Part shown: piece after piece, positions 45,626 through 56,550 of the stretch
Position numbering within the stretch: position 1 is the first letter of the stretch
Layout: each line of letters begins with the position of its first letter
Source of the DNA: Astragalus membranaceus
Taxonomy: Eukaryota; Streptophyta; Magnoliopsida; Fabales; Fabaceae
Direction of reading: 5' to 3'
Assembly (NCBI GenBank): GCA_039519185.1
Contig: CM076846.1
Span: 75,558,818 to 75,622,817 of the forward strand
Length of the DNA: 64,000 bases
Made by a program: the position numbers and the translations under genes
Notes under the pieces: generated by a model
Seen by the model: the letters and a program-made list of their open reading frames with translations, nothing else
Told to the model about the DNA's origin: nothing
The model's database searches: none

Positions 45626-48245
45626 TGTAACATCCCCAATTTTAGCTAAGTTAGTTAATAGAAGTTAGTAAGAGGTTATGTTTGATTAATTAGCTAATTG
45701 GAGCAATTTAGCTTAACTAATTAATGATGAAGTGATTGTCATGGATAGGATAGATTGATTGAATATTTAGTTTTTTAAATGATATGAAGTATGTGTGTTA
45801 TTAAATGAGTGTTGAATTAAAATTAGTTATAAGTGAGTAAGTTTTGACAAGGATTAGTTTTAAGTGGGAGTCAAAGACCAAGGGTATTTTAGTCTTTTCC
45901 CTTTTGATTTTTCCCCTCCAGCTGAAAACACCTATTTCCTCCCTCATTTTCGCACAACCCTTGAAGGGCTGAACCAGAAGCCACAAAAAGAAAGAAGAGC
46001 TTGGGGGAGAGGAAGAGGAAGGATCCTCTTCAAACCTTTGATGCATGTTGCCACTCTTTGCACCATTCTTCTTCATTTCTTCTCGTCTTTCCATTGATAC
46101 CACTTTTATTCAAAGATTCAGTTCAAATCCTCTCCTTCCATCATCTATCCATTTCGAGTTGAAGGAGGTTCAAAGCCTTGGAAATCAGTTTCTTCAAGTC
46201 ACAGAAATTCTGCAACAAAACAGTTTTAGCACCCTGTGGTATTTTCATCGTATCTCACTGTGAAGGACTCCGATGAAAGCGATTCTTGTCCCACTAGAAA
46301 CTAGACACAAAGATCTTCATTTTGGGCACAAGAACCGCATGATTTCATTGAGAAATGAGAGAGATATCATGCTCACAACTTTCGGATTAAGAATCAGCCA
46401 CTGTTTCGAAGCAGTCCTCTTGTTTTGTTGATATCTCCCAAACTACTGGTTGCATGCAAGTGAATCTTTCTCCATCAGAGAGTAGACAAAATTCTCTTCA
46501 CAATGGGCACTGACTTTAAGGATTTTGGTCACGTATCGACCTAGCTATGCTCGTTGCAAATTGACAGTTTGTTACTGGAAGTAGCTGGAGCGGATTCGGG
46601 AAGATTCGTGGGATCGCCGTTCGTCCGAGTTCGCGAAGCTTCGGCGTTGGGAGAGATTTTCATCGCCAAAAGGTGAGTTCTATACTCCCTAGGATGTTAT
46701 GGTCATGTGTGTTATGCTCTGAGTTTTAGTCTCGCATTTTATGAAAACCGGTATTGAACCGTTTTATGAAAACATGGACGAATCGTTAAATTTTGTGATT
46801 GGTTAAGTTTGATTGTTGATTGTTGTTATGATTGTTGATTGCTATGTGATGATTGATTGGTTTCCATGACTGTTTTGATGTATTACTAAGTTCGGATGTG
46901 AATCGGAATGGATACGGGAACGATCGGAATGGACAAGAGAATACGAAAATTGATTTTTTTGAAATGCTGATGGCCACGCACGGACCGTGCGCCCCTGGGC
47001 ACGGGTCGTGCGTGGGGTTCTGGTACTCAAGGTTATTTCGTGAAAATGCGCACGGATCGTGCGCCTAGTCGCACGGATCGTGCGCCTAGTCGCACGGATC
47101 GTGCGTACCCTTCTGATGCCCAAATTTGAAATATGTCCTAAGCTATTCCGATTGGTCCTAAGTCCCTTCCAATCCACTCCTCAAGGTTTCCCAAGGATGG
47201 AAACATATTAGTATCATGAAATCAAGTACGATCAAAGTAACTTTATGTTATGTTCATGTCTTTGCTTATGTGATGGCCCGATGTGGTATTTATGAGATCG
47301 ATTATGACTAAGTTAGGTTATCATAATGTGGAGTATGGGCGATACATTATGATGTGGACTAGGTAATGGATAGTAATAAGTTAAGCTAACAACGTTAGTA
47401 ATTCCGTGTGAGATCACCTAATGACAATATTATGCTAAGTATAAGATTAGGTTAAGATTAAGATCATGTTAAGAATAAGCTCATTGTTATGTTCACAGAT
47501 CATTGTTCACTGTTCATTCTTCAAGGTATATTAAAATATATACATCAGGTTAGGGTGACGACCCTATTTCAGTTTAGCGTGCTAGGGGAGGGGAAGTCAT
47601 GAGCCCTATGAACCTAGGCTCCATGAGGTTTTCCCACTAGCGATTAGTGGATTGGGTTCACCGGGAGCTTATTTTGCCAAGTGACCGGTGACATGCTAAA
47701 AATCATTGTTCATTGTTCATGTGTTGCCTCTTGTAACTGCTTATGAGGGTTATGAGGACAACGTTTATGTTAGCCACATAGTCAAATATTAAGACTATGA
47801 ATTATGAATCAAGAATAACGAATCAAGCATAATTGAACCGAGAGAGTTAGTAAGGGGTCTCGATAGAACTCACTGAGACAAGTTGTCTCACCCAATCCAT
47901 GTTGTTGTTTTTCAGAGTCGCAGGTTAAGTTGAAGACGATGAGGCATGGCTAAGGAGACGGCTTGAGGAGTTGCTGACGCTGTTTATTTTGTCATGTTAT
48001 GTATCTCTGTATTTTTATTCAGTGTCTTAGATGTACGATTGTACGACTTATGCTTATAAAGTTGTAAATCGCTTCCGCAGACTTTCTATTTTGGTACTGA
48101 ACACTAGTTGAGAGGTGTAAGGAACGATATTATGTATTTCTCATGTTAAGTTATGTAAGCGCACTTGATGTTTTAGCATCGAGTTTTAGTATGTGTTCAG
48201 TATTTAAAACAGGAGGTACTCTGATGTATGCCAGTAGTGCGCTTC
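45626..48245 (+). repeat. Inserted LTR of the TGTAACAYCC family within the Ogre-like LTR
   Basis: It begins TGTAACATCCCC at 45626. The right end is approximate because no clear GGATGTTACA end is visible. Landmarks shared with 19236-21475 are the AAATTCTGCAAC segment, a GC-rich palindrome cluster (46978-47105) and GGGGTCTCGATAGAACTCACTGAGA near 47855. No coding sequence; probably a solo LTR, possibly clipped at its 3' end. Confidence 0.6.
46978..47105. repeat. CGCACG-nnn-CGTGCG palindrome cluster
   Basis: CGCACGGACCGTGCG occurs at 46978-46992, and three tandem CGCACGGATCGTGCG units at 21-bp spacing lie at about 47049-47105. All have 6- to 7-bp arms and a 3-nt centre. Weaker versions occupy the matching place in the related LTRs (20497-20620 and about 57860-57955). 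Confidence 0.85.
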
Positions 48246-48838
48246 GGTAATTTCTACAAGATAGAAATCACACGTAGTTCTTGGGTAGAAAAAGTTTGTT
48301 GGTTGGTGTTTTTTAATATAGGGGTTTTAGGATTATTGAGCTGTACAGCTCATTCATCCTAGAACGCTGACTAACCCGACTGTACATTTGACTTAATCCT
48401 CTATTTTGAAAATTTGATTTGTGGAAAGAAATGTGTTTGTGTTTAGTTTGATTTAGAAATTTTCTGTTTTAAATAGAGATTTCAGGTCATGATCCGTAAC
48501 GGTTCATTAGTGACCTAAAAAGCAGACTAACCCGACTGTACAGTCGACTTAATCCCCTATTTTGTTCTTGAAAATATTTCTTTATTTATGAGAGGAAAAG
48601 GAATATTTTGTTTTTGTTTTGAATATCAACGAAAAGTTAACAAAAAAGAAAAAATGAAAAGTGCAACTAGTGAAAAATATTTATCATGAATATTTAAAAA
48701 TAAACTAATTAAAAGAAAAATAAAATAAAAAAGGGAGGGGGAGAGAGAGAAAGCGAACTTTGCTGGGAGAGGGAGAGAATGTGTTTAGTGTTCTTGTTGA
48801 ATCACTGTGGTGTGTTTTTTCACTGTGGACAGAGCCTC

Positions 48839-48846
48839 CTTTTATA
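48839..48846 (-). promoter_or_regulatory. TATA box in the Ogre-like 3' LTR
   Basis: TATAAAAG on the minus strand, about 32 bp downstream of the 17-bp palindrome repeat. The matching box in the other LTR is at 54670-54677. Confidence 0.65.
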
Positions 48847-48877
48847 GGTGAAGGGTAAGGTAAAGAGTGGACAAGTT

Positions 48878-48940
48878 GACTTGCTAGGCAAGTCGACTTG
48901 CTGGGCAAGCAGACTTGCTGGGCAAGCAGCTTGTTGGGCT
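48878..48940. repeat. 17-bp palindrome tandem (GACTTGC-TAG-GCAAGTC) in U3 of the Ogre-like LTR
   Basis: Three 17-bp units start at 48878, 48895 and 48912, with a partial fourth from 48929. The first is a perfect inverted repeat with 7-bp arms and a 3-nt centre. The other LTR has the same array from 54709. Confidence 0.9.
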
Positions 48941-49325
48941 GAAGGTAGATGCTATTGACACCCCCATTTTATTATTTTCGTTTTTTCTATTACTTTTGAT
49001 TTTTTGCAACTTTATTTTATATTTTGGTGATTATAAATTAAAGCAAAAATGATTTTTTTTGTAAAATAGTTAAAAACTTATTATTTTTTTAAATATGAAA
49101 GGTTATTTTTGACTAAAAGACAAATCTACAAAAGAACAAGTTTGGCCAAATCCTGGTCGGAAAAATCTAACATAGGTCCAATAAAGTGAATTACTACGCA
49201 CATGCCCAATAAAACGAGATAGCATCCGAACAAGCTCAAAAGCTAACTCACGGTAATAGGAACTACAAACTGGTAAAAAAAACGACGATTGTAGTAAAAA
49301 GAGCGGACAAAATTGGGGTATAACA

Positions 49326-49338
49326 ACTGCCCCTCTTT
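49326..49338 (-). other. Polypurine tract of the Ogre-like element
   Basis: The minus strand reads AAAGAGGGGCAGT directly before the 3' LTR start TGTTATACC. Confidence 0.75.
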
Positions 49339-52300
49339 ATTTATATTTTACTAGAGAAGGTGAATGGTTTTCAGATTTTCGTAGTAGAAATAAAAATAAA
49401 GATAGAATAGACGCTAATTTTGTCCGCTTAAGGGGAAGATGAATTAGGGGAACGAGGGACGATTAACACTTCGCGTGCTAACCGAGAACAATAAAGAAAT
49501 GATCACTTGGGATCAGGAGGAGCACTGGGGCTCTGTAAGAGCATTTGGGCTCTAAGGGAGCACTGGGGCTCCAAGGGGTTGCCTAAACCCTGAAGGACCA
49601 TTCGGGGTCCGAAGGTGCATTGGGGCTTTGAAGGACCACTGAGGGTCCGAAAGAGCACAAACTAGCAATGGTACTAGTAAAATGGTATGCCCGGGGGTGG
49701 CCTTTTTCGAGCGGCCGGAGGGGCAAGATCAGGTCGTTGACCTAATTTTCTCACCTCGAAGGACGTCCACCATGTCTAAGGCTGACACAGCTAGTCTGAA
49801 GGGCCTGGGGTCGGATGATCCGTCGCGCTCAGTGGCGACATAGTGTTCTTGAAGGTAGAGTTCGAAGTCGTTGCTTTGACATACTGGGTCGAACTGAACT
49901 GATGAAACTGGGGTCGGATGATCCGTCGGTTGCTCGATAACCCGACGTGTGATCTGGATGAATGACCATTGAAGGTCTGAAGGTGCACTGGGGCTTTGAG
50001 GAACCGCTGGGGGCTCGAGACTCTGAATTGTGATATGAGACCAGTGCTTGTAGCACTGACTTTGAGGAAAAAAAAGTATTGGGATTGACACATGGCGTAC
50101 TTGCCTAGGACATACGTAATGAATGCATTTACCTGAGAAGGGAAAAGCTATCTATATTTGGCATGTCAAAAAATGCGATGGATGATGCATGCGTGCAATA
50201 TGGGTATACGAAATGGTAGGTGTCCGATGTGAGTCGAAGTTGGTGGAACATGGAGGTTGACAAACAACGTATGTGAATGCAGATAAGATATGAATGTGAT
50301 TGTGCTGATTAATGATGAATGTAATGGAATGAGCGATTTTTCCTCTTTTTGCTTTTTGCCTTTCCTTTTTTTTTTCTTAGTATATAATGGGTGTATGAAA
50401 TGCAAAGTGCGAATGTGACGCAAATGTAATGCTTTGATGCGAATGCCGTGTATGGTATGATGATATGATTAGTGATGTAAAGAAGGTTTTGGCAATGATG
50501 AATGAAAGGAAGCACACGAATGCATGGTACAATGATATGATTAGTGATGTTGAAATTTTTTGGCAATGATGAGACCGGCACTTGGCCCGTCTATCGAAGC
50601 AAACTATTATATGTGTGCATGCGTGTAATGTGATGAATGTGCAATGTGAAAGCAGAGAAACTACAAAAGCCCATGAATTGTGGATGCTAGAGCTGATCGG
50701 AAACAAAAATTGATCAGCCATGTATGCGAATGCAGATAACATGTGAATGCAAATGTATTGCTTAGATGCAGGTGCTATGGTAGATGCATGATTGCATGAT
50801 GGAATGATTTATGCTATGATTTATTGATGATACAGAGAGATTTTTTGTAATGATGAGAAATGAGACTTTTGATGCGAGAGGCTGAGAAGTAATCATTCCT
50901 TGGAAAAGGTTTGAACTCAGACGTGGCAACCTCAAGGTTGTCATTCACATACACTGATGCACAAAAGTATTTGATTGCATTTGCAAGCTCGTTCACAATG
51001 TTCTTCCATTTGATTATGATGTCCCATGACGATTGAATTTTAGGTCCACAAAGTTAACTGAATGAGTTTCCAACTTTATATTAGTAACTTGTGTTCTCTC
51101 TCTTTGAAGCATTGTTAGTGAACATGTAGGGTAGTGCAAATACAGATGAATGAGTCAGTTGATACGGGGTATAGACAGATATGACACGTGAGGGGATGAA
51201 TGGTAGGTTTTTGGCAAAGTCATGAAAGGTAGGTTCTCCCCAACTCTAGAAATGTGGGACTGCCCTAATTCATAGTTGATGACGGTGAATGCATAACTTG
51301 CCCCTGTCTAGTGGTGACAACAACTAGGGGTGTAGAGGAAATTATGAATTGGTAATGCCGTGACTTTGGAATGAGAGGTGGAAGGAAAAAGATTTTGTCT
51401 CGACCCATGGCGTTTGGTGTTGCCCCACTATGACAAGGACAAGGTTGCCCTGACTAGAGTTTGCGAAAAGCTGTATTTAGGATGGTGGGTTGAGAAATTG
51501 CCCCGGTTTGGTTTTATGAATGTGAATATCACAAGGGGATGAGATGGGTGTAGGACGGATTTCCCTGATTTTAGGTGGAGTGAGTGGCGACGGGATTGCC
51601 CCACTTTGGAATGATATTTCTAGTTCGAGTGAGGTAGGGGAAAGGTGACAAAATTAGGGTAATGGGTTTGTGAATTGGTCGTATGGCTATATGGATTGGA
51701 TGTGGTATATGAATGAGACGGACGCTGGAATATTTTCCCAAGTTCGAGGAGCATGAAAGGTGAAGGGACTTCCCCACCTTGGGATTTAGGTGATGGTCCT
51801 AGGGTGATTGAAAGATTTTTTTTTTTGGTTTTTGGCTCAAAGTGGGTTGCAAAGGGTATTTTTTAATGCTTGTTATGAGAAGATGACCAAACTTAATTTC
51901 AAATCATGATTGCGTGTTTTCTCAAAGATTAACTCAAGGACAAAAAATTATTTATTTTTATATATCTGCTCTTTTTCAACCTAACAGGCTTTTTTGTAAA
52001 GGACTTGCACCAAGGGAATACAATGTTGACAAGATATCTAGTGATCGCAAATTTGCCCCAGTTTGGAGGATCCAAGTGTTAGTTTATGAAATTTCATCAT
52101 TGGGGACAAAACCAAAGAGTCAACTAAGAACTTGTGTGGAGAATATGCACTTTATAGAGTGCTCGGGGTGAGACTGGACATGAACAAGGGATGATGATAG
52201 GATGGAAAGGTGTGGACACTAACTGACTAAAACAAGAGCAAATGCACATCGCATACAAGTTCACTATACGAATGCTTCACAGAGAGTTAACATAGTTAGA

Positions 52301-53280
52301 GACATGATAGAAGAATTTTTGATAACACATTAGTTAACAAAATGGACTATTTTGATCGTTTATCATGGGATGGATGAGATGCATTGTTTTGCTGACAAAA
52401 ATTGTGGACGAGCTGCAACATTAAATTTTTTTTATTGAAAATTGAGTGTCTTGAAATTTAGTAGGTTAAACTTTTTCAAGGAAGAACAATCAATTAAAAT
52501 GTATTTGCAAGAACAATCAATTTTTTTTTCAAAAAGTATGCTCATGTTTTTTTTAAATTATGAAATAAAATGTAACGGATGAATAACACATGATGATGGG
52601 TATGAATGATGAAAATGCAAATGCATGAGATATGTTTCTAAAAAATAACTTGCAAAAATAAAATATGAGTTTTTTGAATTTTTTCTTTTTAGAAGACCGG
52701 AAAAATGTATCAGTGTTTGTTTGAATGCAGGGGTATAAGGCTCCTTTGTGTCCTACGAGGGTTCCTTAGAGAATAGGTCTAGGGCTTGTCTGTTAAGTGA
52801 ACCTTTCAAAGGGTAGCTCTAAAGAGTCCTACATAAGGTTCCTAGAGCCAACGACCCCAGTTAAGAACACTGATCAACAACAATAGGCAAGCTATTAGGA
52901 GTGCCAGCATTCTCAAGAGGGACCAAACTCTAGGTGAGACTTTCGTGACCACCCAACAGGACGCACATCCAGTAGGCCATCACTACGCAGTCTCGTTCTA
53001 ACTTAGGTTATTCTCCAGTCCGGGTATAGGACTATTCTCACGTGTGTGCAAAAGTGTGATAGTGGAGTGTGTGAAGGAGCAAAATATCAAGAATACCCCC
53101 CAAGCTGCAAAACAAACAAACATACATACAGAAAAGTGGTCTTCTATCCTAGGGTTTTCATGTCACAAAAGACTAATATGCAATGAAAATAAAAGACAAA
53201 AAGGGAAGGGTAACAATAAACATTAGATTAACAACTTATCCTACAACTAATTAGACTAGGTTTGACTCTCTAAAATTTCC
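49339..53280. other. Internal region of the Ogre-like element, no recognisable genes
   Basis: About 4 kb with only short, unrelated ORFs on both strands. The left part (about 49500-50000) has diverged repeats around ggggctctaaggg, ggtccgaaggtgcattgggg and ggtcggatgatccgtcg. The middle is rich in atgaatg/gtatgcgaatgc words (50170-50830) with repeated segments such as gatatgattagtgatgt (50461 and 50533). No gag, pol or zinc-knuckle motif was found in any frame. This matches the non-coding content expected of a LARD. Confidence 0.7.
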
Positions 53281-53297
53281 CCAGTGAAGTCGCCAGC
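53278..53297 (-). other. Primer binding site of the Ogre-like element (inner copy)
   Basis: The minus strand reads GCTGGCGACTTCACTGGGGA next to the LTR end, the form known from Ogre elements (TGGCGACTnCACTGGGG). A second, shorter copy lies at 53936-53949. Confidence 0.8.
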
Positions 53298-55158
53298 TGT
53301 AGCGACCGAAAAATCCGGGCGAGGATTCCTCGAAGGTTCAAAAATGAAGCCGCCACCAAAATTTAGTTTAAGGGCAAACATTGGAAAATCCCTTTTGGAA
53401 TGGATAAGGGTTCTTGAGACCAGATTAGGGTTCGGAAGTCGGTTATGCGTGGGGAAGGTATTAGCACCCCACGACATCCTTCCTAATGAATGTTACCTGC
53501 TAACTAGTTGTAGGAAAGAATATTAATTTTGAAAATGTTTATTTTTACCCTTTTATTGTGAATTAAAAAGAAAGAAGGAAGTTGATATTGCATTAATAAA
53601 AAACCCTTTTTTAGTCTTTTCCTAAATAATCATTTTCTTAAATAAAATATTAATTTCCTTCTTTCTTTTTAATTCACAATAAAAGGGTAAAAATAAACAT
53701 TTTCAAAATTAATATTCTTTCCTACAACTAGTTAGCAGGTAACCTTCATTAGGAAGGATGTCGTGGGGTGCTAATACCTTCCCCACGCATAACCGACTCC
53801 CGAACCCTAATCTGGTCTCAAGGACCCTTATCCATTCCAAAAGGGATTTTCCAATGTTTGCCCTTAAACTAAATTTTGAGGGCGGCTTCATTTTTGAACC
53901 CTCAAGGAATCCTCTCCCGGATTTTTCGGTCCTAAGTGAAGTCGCCAGCTGTAGCAACCGAAAAATCCGGGCGAGTGAATTGATTATTTAAGAAAATGAT
54001 TATTTAGGAAAAGACTAAAAAAGAGTTTTTTATTAATGCTATTGACAGAGGTTGGCCGCCCTCTACTCCAACGTATCTCTTGGTAGAGAATCAAATCACA
54101 CGTAGTTCTTGGGTAGAAAAAGTTTGTTGGTTGGTATTTTTTTAATATAGGGGTTTTAGGATTGTTGAGCTGTACAGCTCATTCAACCTAGAACGCTGAC
54201 TAACCCAACTGTACAGTCGACTTAATCCCCTATTTTGAAAATTTGATTTGTGGAAAAAAATGTGTTTGTGTTTATTTTGATTTAGAAATTGTCTATTTTA
54301 AATAGAGATTTCAGGTCATGATCCGTAACGGTTCATTAGTGACCTAAAAAGCAGACTAACCCGACTGTACAGTCGACTTAATCCCCTATTTTGTTCTTGA
54401 AAATATTTCTTTATTTATGAAAGGAAAAGGAATATTTTGTTTTTGTTTTGAATATGAACGAAAAGTTAACAAAAAAGAAAAAATGAAAAGTGCAACTAGT
54501 GAAAAATATTTATCATGAATATTTAAAAATAAACTAATTAAAAGAAAAATAAAATAAAAAAGGGAGGGGGAGAGAGAGAAAGCGAGAATTTCGCTGGGAG
54601 AGGGAGAGAATGTGTTCAGCGTTCTTGTTGAATCACTGTGGTGTGTTTTTTCACTGTGGACAGAGCCTACTTTTATAGGTGAAGCGTAAGGTAAAGAGTG
54701 GACAAGTTGACTTGCTAGGCAAGTCGACTTGCTGGGCAAGCAGAGTTGCTGGGCAAGCAGCTTGTTGGGCTGAAGGTTGATGCTATTGACACCGCCCTTT
54801 TATTATTTTCGTTTTTTCTATTAATTTTGATTTTTTGCAACTTTATTTTATATTTTGGTGATTATAAATGAAAGCAAAAATGATTTTTTTTTGTAAAATA
54901 GTTAAAAACTTATTATTATTTTTAAATATGAAAGGTTATTTTTGACTAAAAGACAAATCTAAAAAAGAACAAGTTTGGCCAAAGCCTGATCGGAAAAATC
55001 TAACATAGGTCCAATAAAGTGAATTACTACGCACATGCCCAATAAAACGAGATAGCATCCGAACAAGCTCAAAAGGTAACTCACAGTTATAGGACCTGCA
55101 AACTGGTAAAAATAACAGCGATTGTAGTAAAAAGAGCGGACAAAATTGGGGTATAACA
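53298..55158 (-). repeat. 5' LTR region of the Ogre-like element, with an inverted LTR-end duplication
   Basis: The LTR proper probably spans 53950-55158 (in element orientation it starts TGTTATACC and ends GGTTGCTACA) and is short because of an internal deletion just inside its end (gcgag|tgaattg). Beyond it lie an LTR-end PBS junction at 53936-53949, an inverted copy of the LTR end (about 53592-53934), and another direct LTR end (53298 to about 53591) followed by a second PBS at 53278-53297. Confidence 0.75.
54670..54677 (-). promoter_or_regulatory. TATA box in the Ogre-like 5' LTR
   Basis: TATAAAAG on the minus strand downstream of the palindrome array at 54709-54770, the same arrangement as in the 3' LTR. 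Confidence 0.65.
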
Positions 55159-56550
55159 GCTTATAACTTGTTAAAATTGTTCGCTGATGTCGTAATCGCG
55201 TACGTCCCTGTTCGCTGATGTCGTAATCGCGTACGTCCCTAGAGACGAGAATCAAGAGGCAAATGACTTGGCCCGGCAAGCCTCAGGTATAAAGAAGTGA
55301 TGGTCGAGGTGCCACAACAAGATGTGGTGGTACCAACCAAAGTGGATCCTGCCGATGCCTGGATCAGGGTGTTGATAGAGTACCTCCGTAACCCAACGGC
55401 TAACACTGACTTCAGGGTGAAGCAGAGGGCCCTTAAGTATATCATGATAGGGGAAGAGCTTTACAAGAGAAGCGCCACTGGGGTATTGTCAGGGTGCCTC
55501 AAGAGGAAGGTTGCCTATATGGTAATGGCTCAAGTGCACAAGGGGATATGTGGTTCCCACAGGTCTGGCCCCATCGTGAAATGGCTTATCTACAGACACG
55601 AATACTATTGGGCGACGATCACGGTCGAAGGGTTGTGAAGCATGCTAACTGCATGGGCCGATCAATGAATGCCTACAGATGAGCTCCACCCCATTGTCAA
55701 GCATTGGCAGTTCAGAGGGTGGGCCATGGACTTAATCGGCAAGATACATCCTCCGAGCTCAAAGAGCCATAACTTCATCATTGTAGCTACCGACTACTTC
55801 ACCAAATGAGTGGAAGCCGTGCCTCTGGGGAGTGTCAATCAGGCCGCGGTGATCAAATTCATATAGAAACAAATCATATACAGATTTGGGATCCCAGAGA
55901 TCATCACGGCCGATCAAGGCACAATGTTCACAGGAGAGCAAGTGGTGGCCTTTGCCCAAGAGTATGGCATCCAGATGAGACACTCGCCTCCCTATTATGC
56001 TCAAGCTAATGGACTGACTGAGGCTACCAATAAAATCATCATCGAGCTCATCAAGAAAAACTAGGACAAACCTCGGCGGTGGCACGAAACCCTCAATGAG
56101 GTCCTTTGGGCCATGAAGAATTCCAAGTCTACGGCCACGGGGGCGACTCCCTATCATTTTGTATATAGTCAGGATGTCGTGCTACCACTTGAGATTAGTG
56201 TGGCATCGTTAAGAGTAGCTCTACAGAACTCTCTCAGTATGGATGAGTACCAACAGGCCATGCTGATAGAGTTGGACTCGGTGGATGATGACAGACTGGC
56301 CGCCCTCCGCAGGATAGAAATAAATAAGGCTAAGATGGCCCACGCCTACAACAAGCATGTCAAGCCAAAAAGGTTTGTCGAAGGTGACCTTGTTTGGAAG
56401 ACTATTCTGCAACTTGGGAGGAAAGGCCCCAAGTTTGGCAAGTGGTCCCCGAATTGGGATGGGCCCTACATTATAAGTGATGTGTTTAACGGCGGAGCAT
56501 ACAGTTTAATTACTTTAGACGGAGAAGAATTCGATACAAAAATTAACTGA
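55159..56550 (+). pseudogene. Tat-2 integrase
   Basis: After LLKLFADVVIAYVPRDENQEANDLARQASG (end of the RNase H linker), the integrase starts with RVKQRALKYIMIGEELYKRS and VHKGICGSHRSGPI (H2C2 zinc finger). The core shows AMDLIGKIHPPSSKSHNF, ATDYFTK-stop-VEAVPL, EIITADQGTMFTGE and ANGLTEATNK, giving the DDE residues. The C-terminal part has KRFVEGDLVWK and GKWSPNWDGPYIIS. In-frame stops occur near 55806 (TGA), 55864 (TAG) and 56063 (TAG), the first two where tryptophan is expected. A 31-bp tandem duplication (55179-55209, 55210-55240) and a frameshift near 55630 add to the damage. Confidence 0.8.
55179..55240 (+). repeat. 31-bp tandem duplication in Tat-2
   Basis: The unit gttcgctgatgtcgtaatcg... 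(31 bp) occurs twice, head to tail, with no mismatch. It shifts the frame because 31 is not a multiple of three. Confidence 0.95.

Larger units (their letters stand above)
45263..49325 (-). repeat. 3' LTR of the Ogre-like element, interrupted at 45626 to about 48245
   Basis: Its two parts (45263-45625 and about 48246-49325) match the right LTR region 53298-55158. Without the insertion it is about 1.44 kb. It carries the 17-bp palindrome repeat (48878-48940) upstream of a TATA box. Confidence 0.85.
45263..55158 (-). mobile_element. Ogre-like LTR element without coding capacity (LARD-like)
   Basis: The block interrupts the Tat-2 RNase H-integrase linker. The flanking pentamers are GGTTA (45258-45262) and GCTTA (55159-55163), one mismatch. 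On the minus strand the LTR starts TGTTATACCCCAATTTTG and ends TTTTTCGGTCGCTACA. It is followed by GCTGGCGACTTCACTGGGGA, an Ogre-type PBS, and the 3' LTR is preceded by AAAGAGGGGCAGT as PPT. The internal region (49326-53297) has no gag, protease, RT or integrase that I can recognise. The cis signals are kept and the proteins are gone, so it would have depended on a full Ogre-like element. Confidence 0.85.

Noticed and set aside
49729..50091. 120-aa minus-strand ORF in the Ogre-like element as a gene
   Set aside because: It has no recognisable domain, overlapping ORFs exist in other frames, and it lies in diverged repeats.
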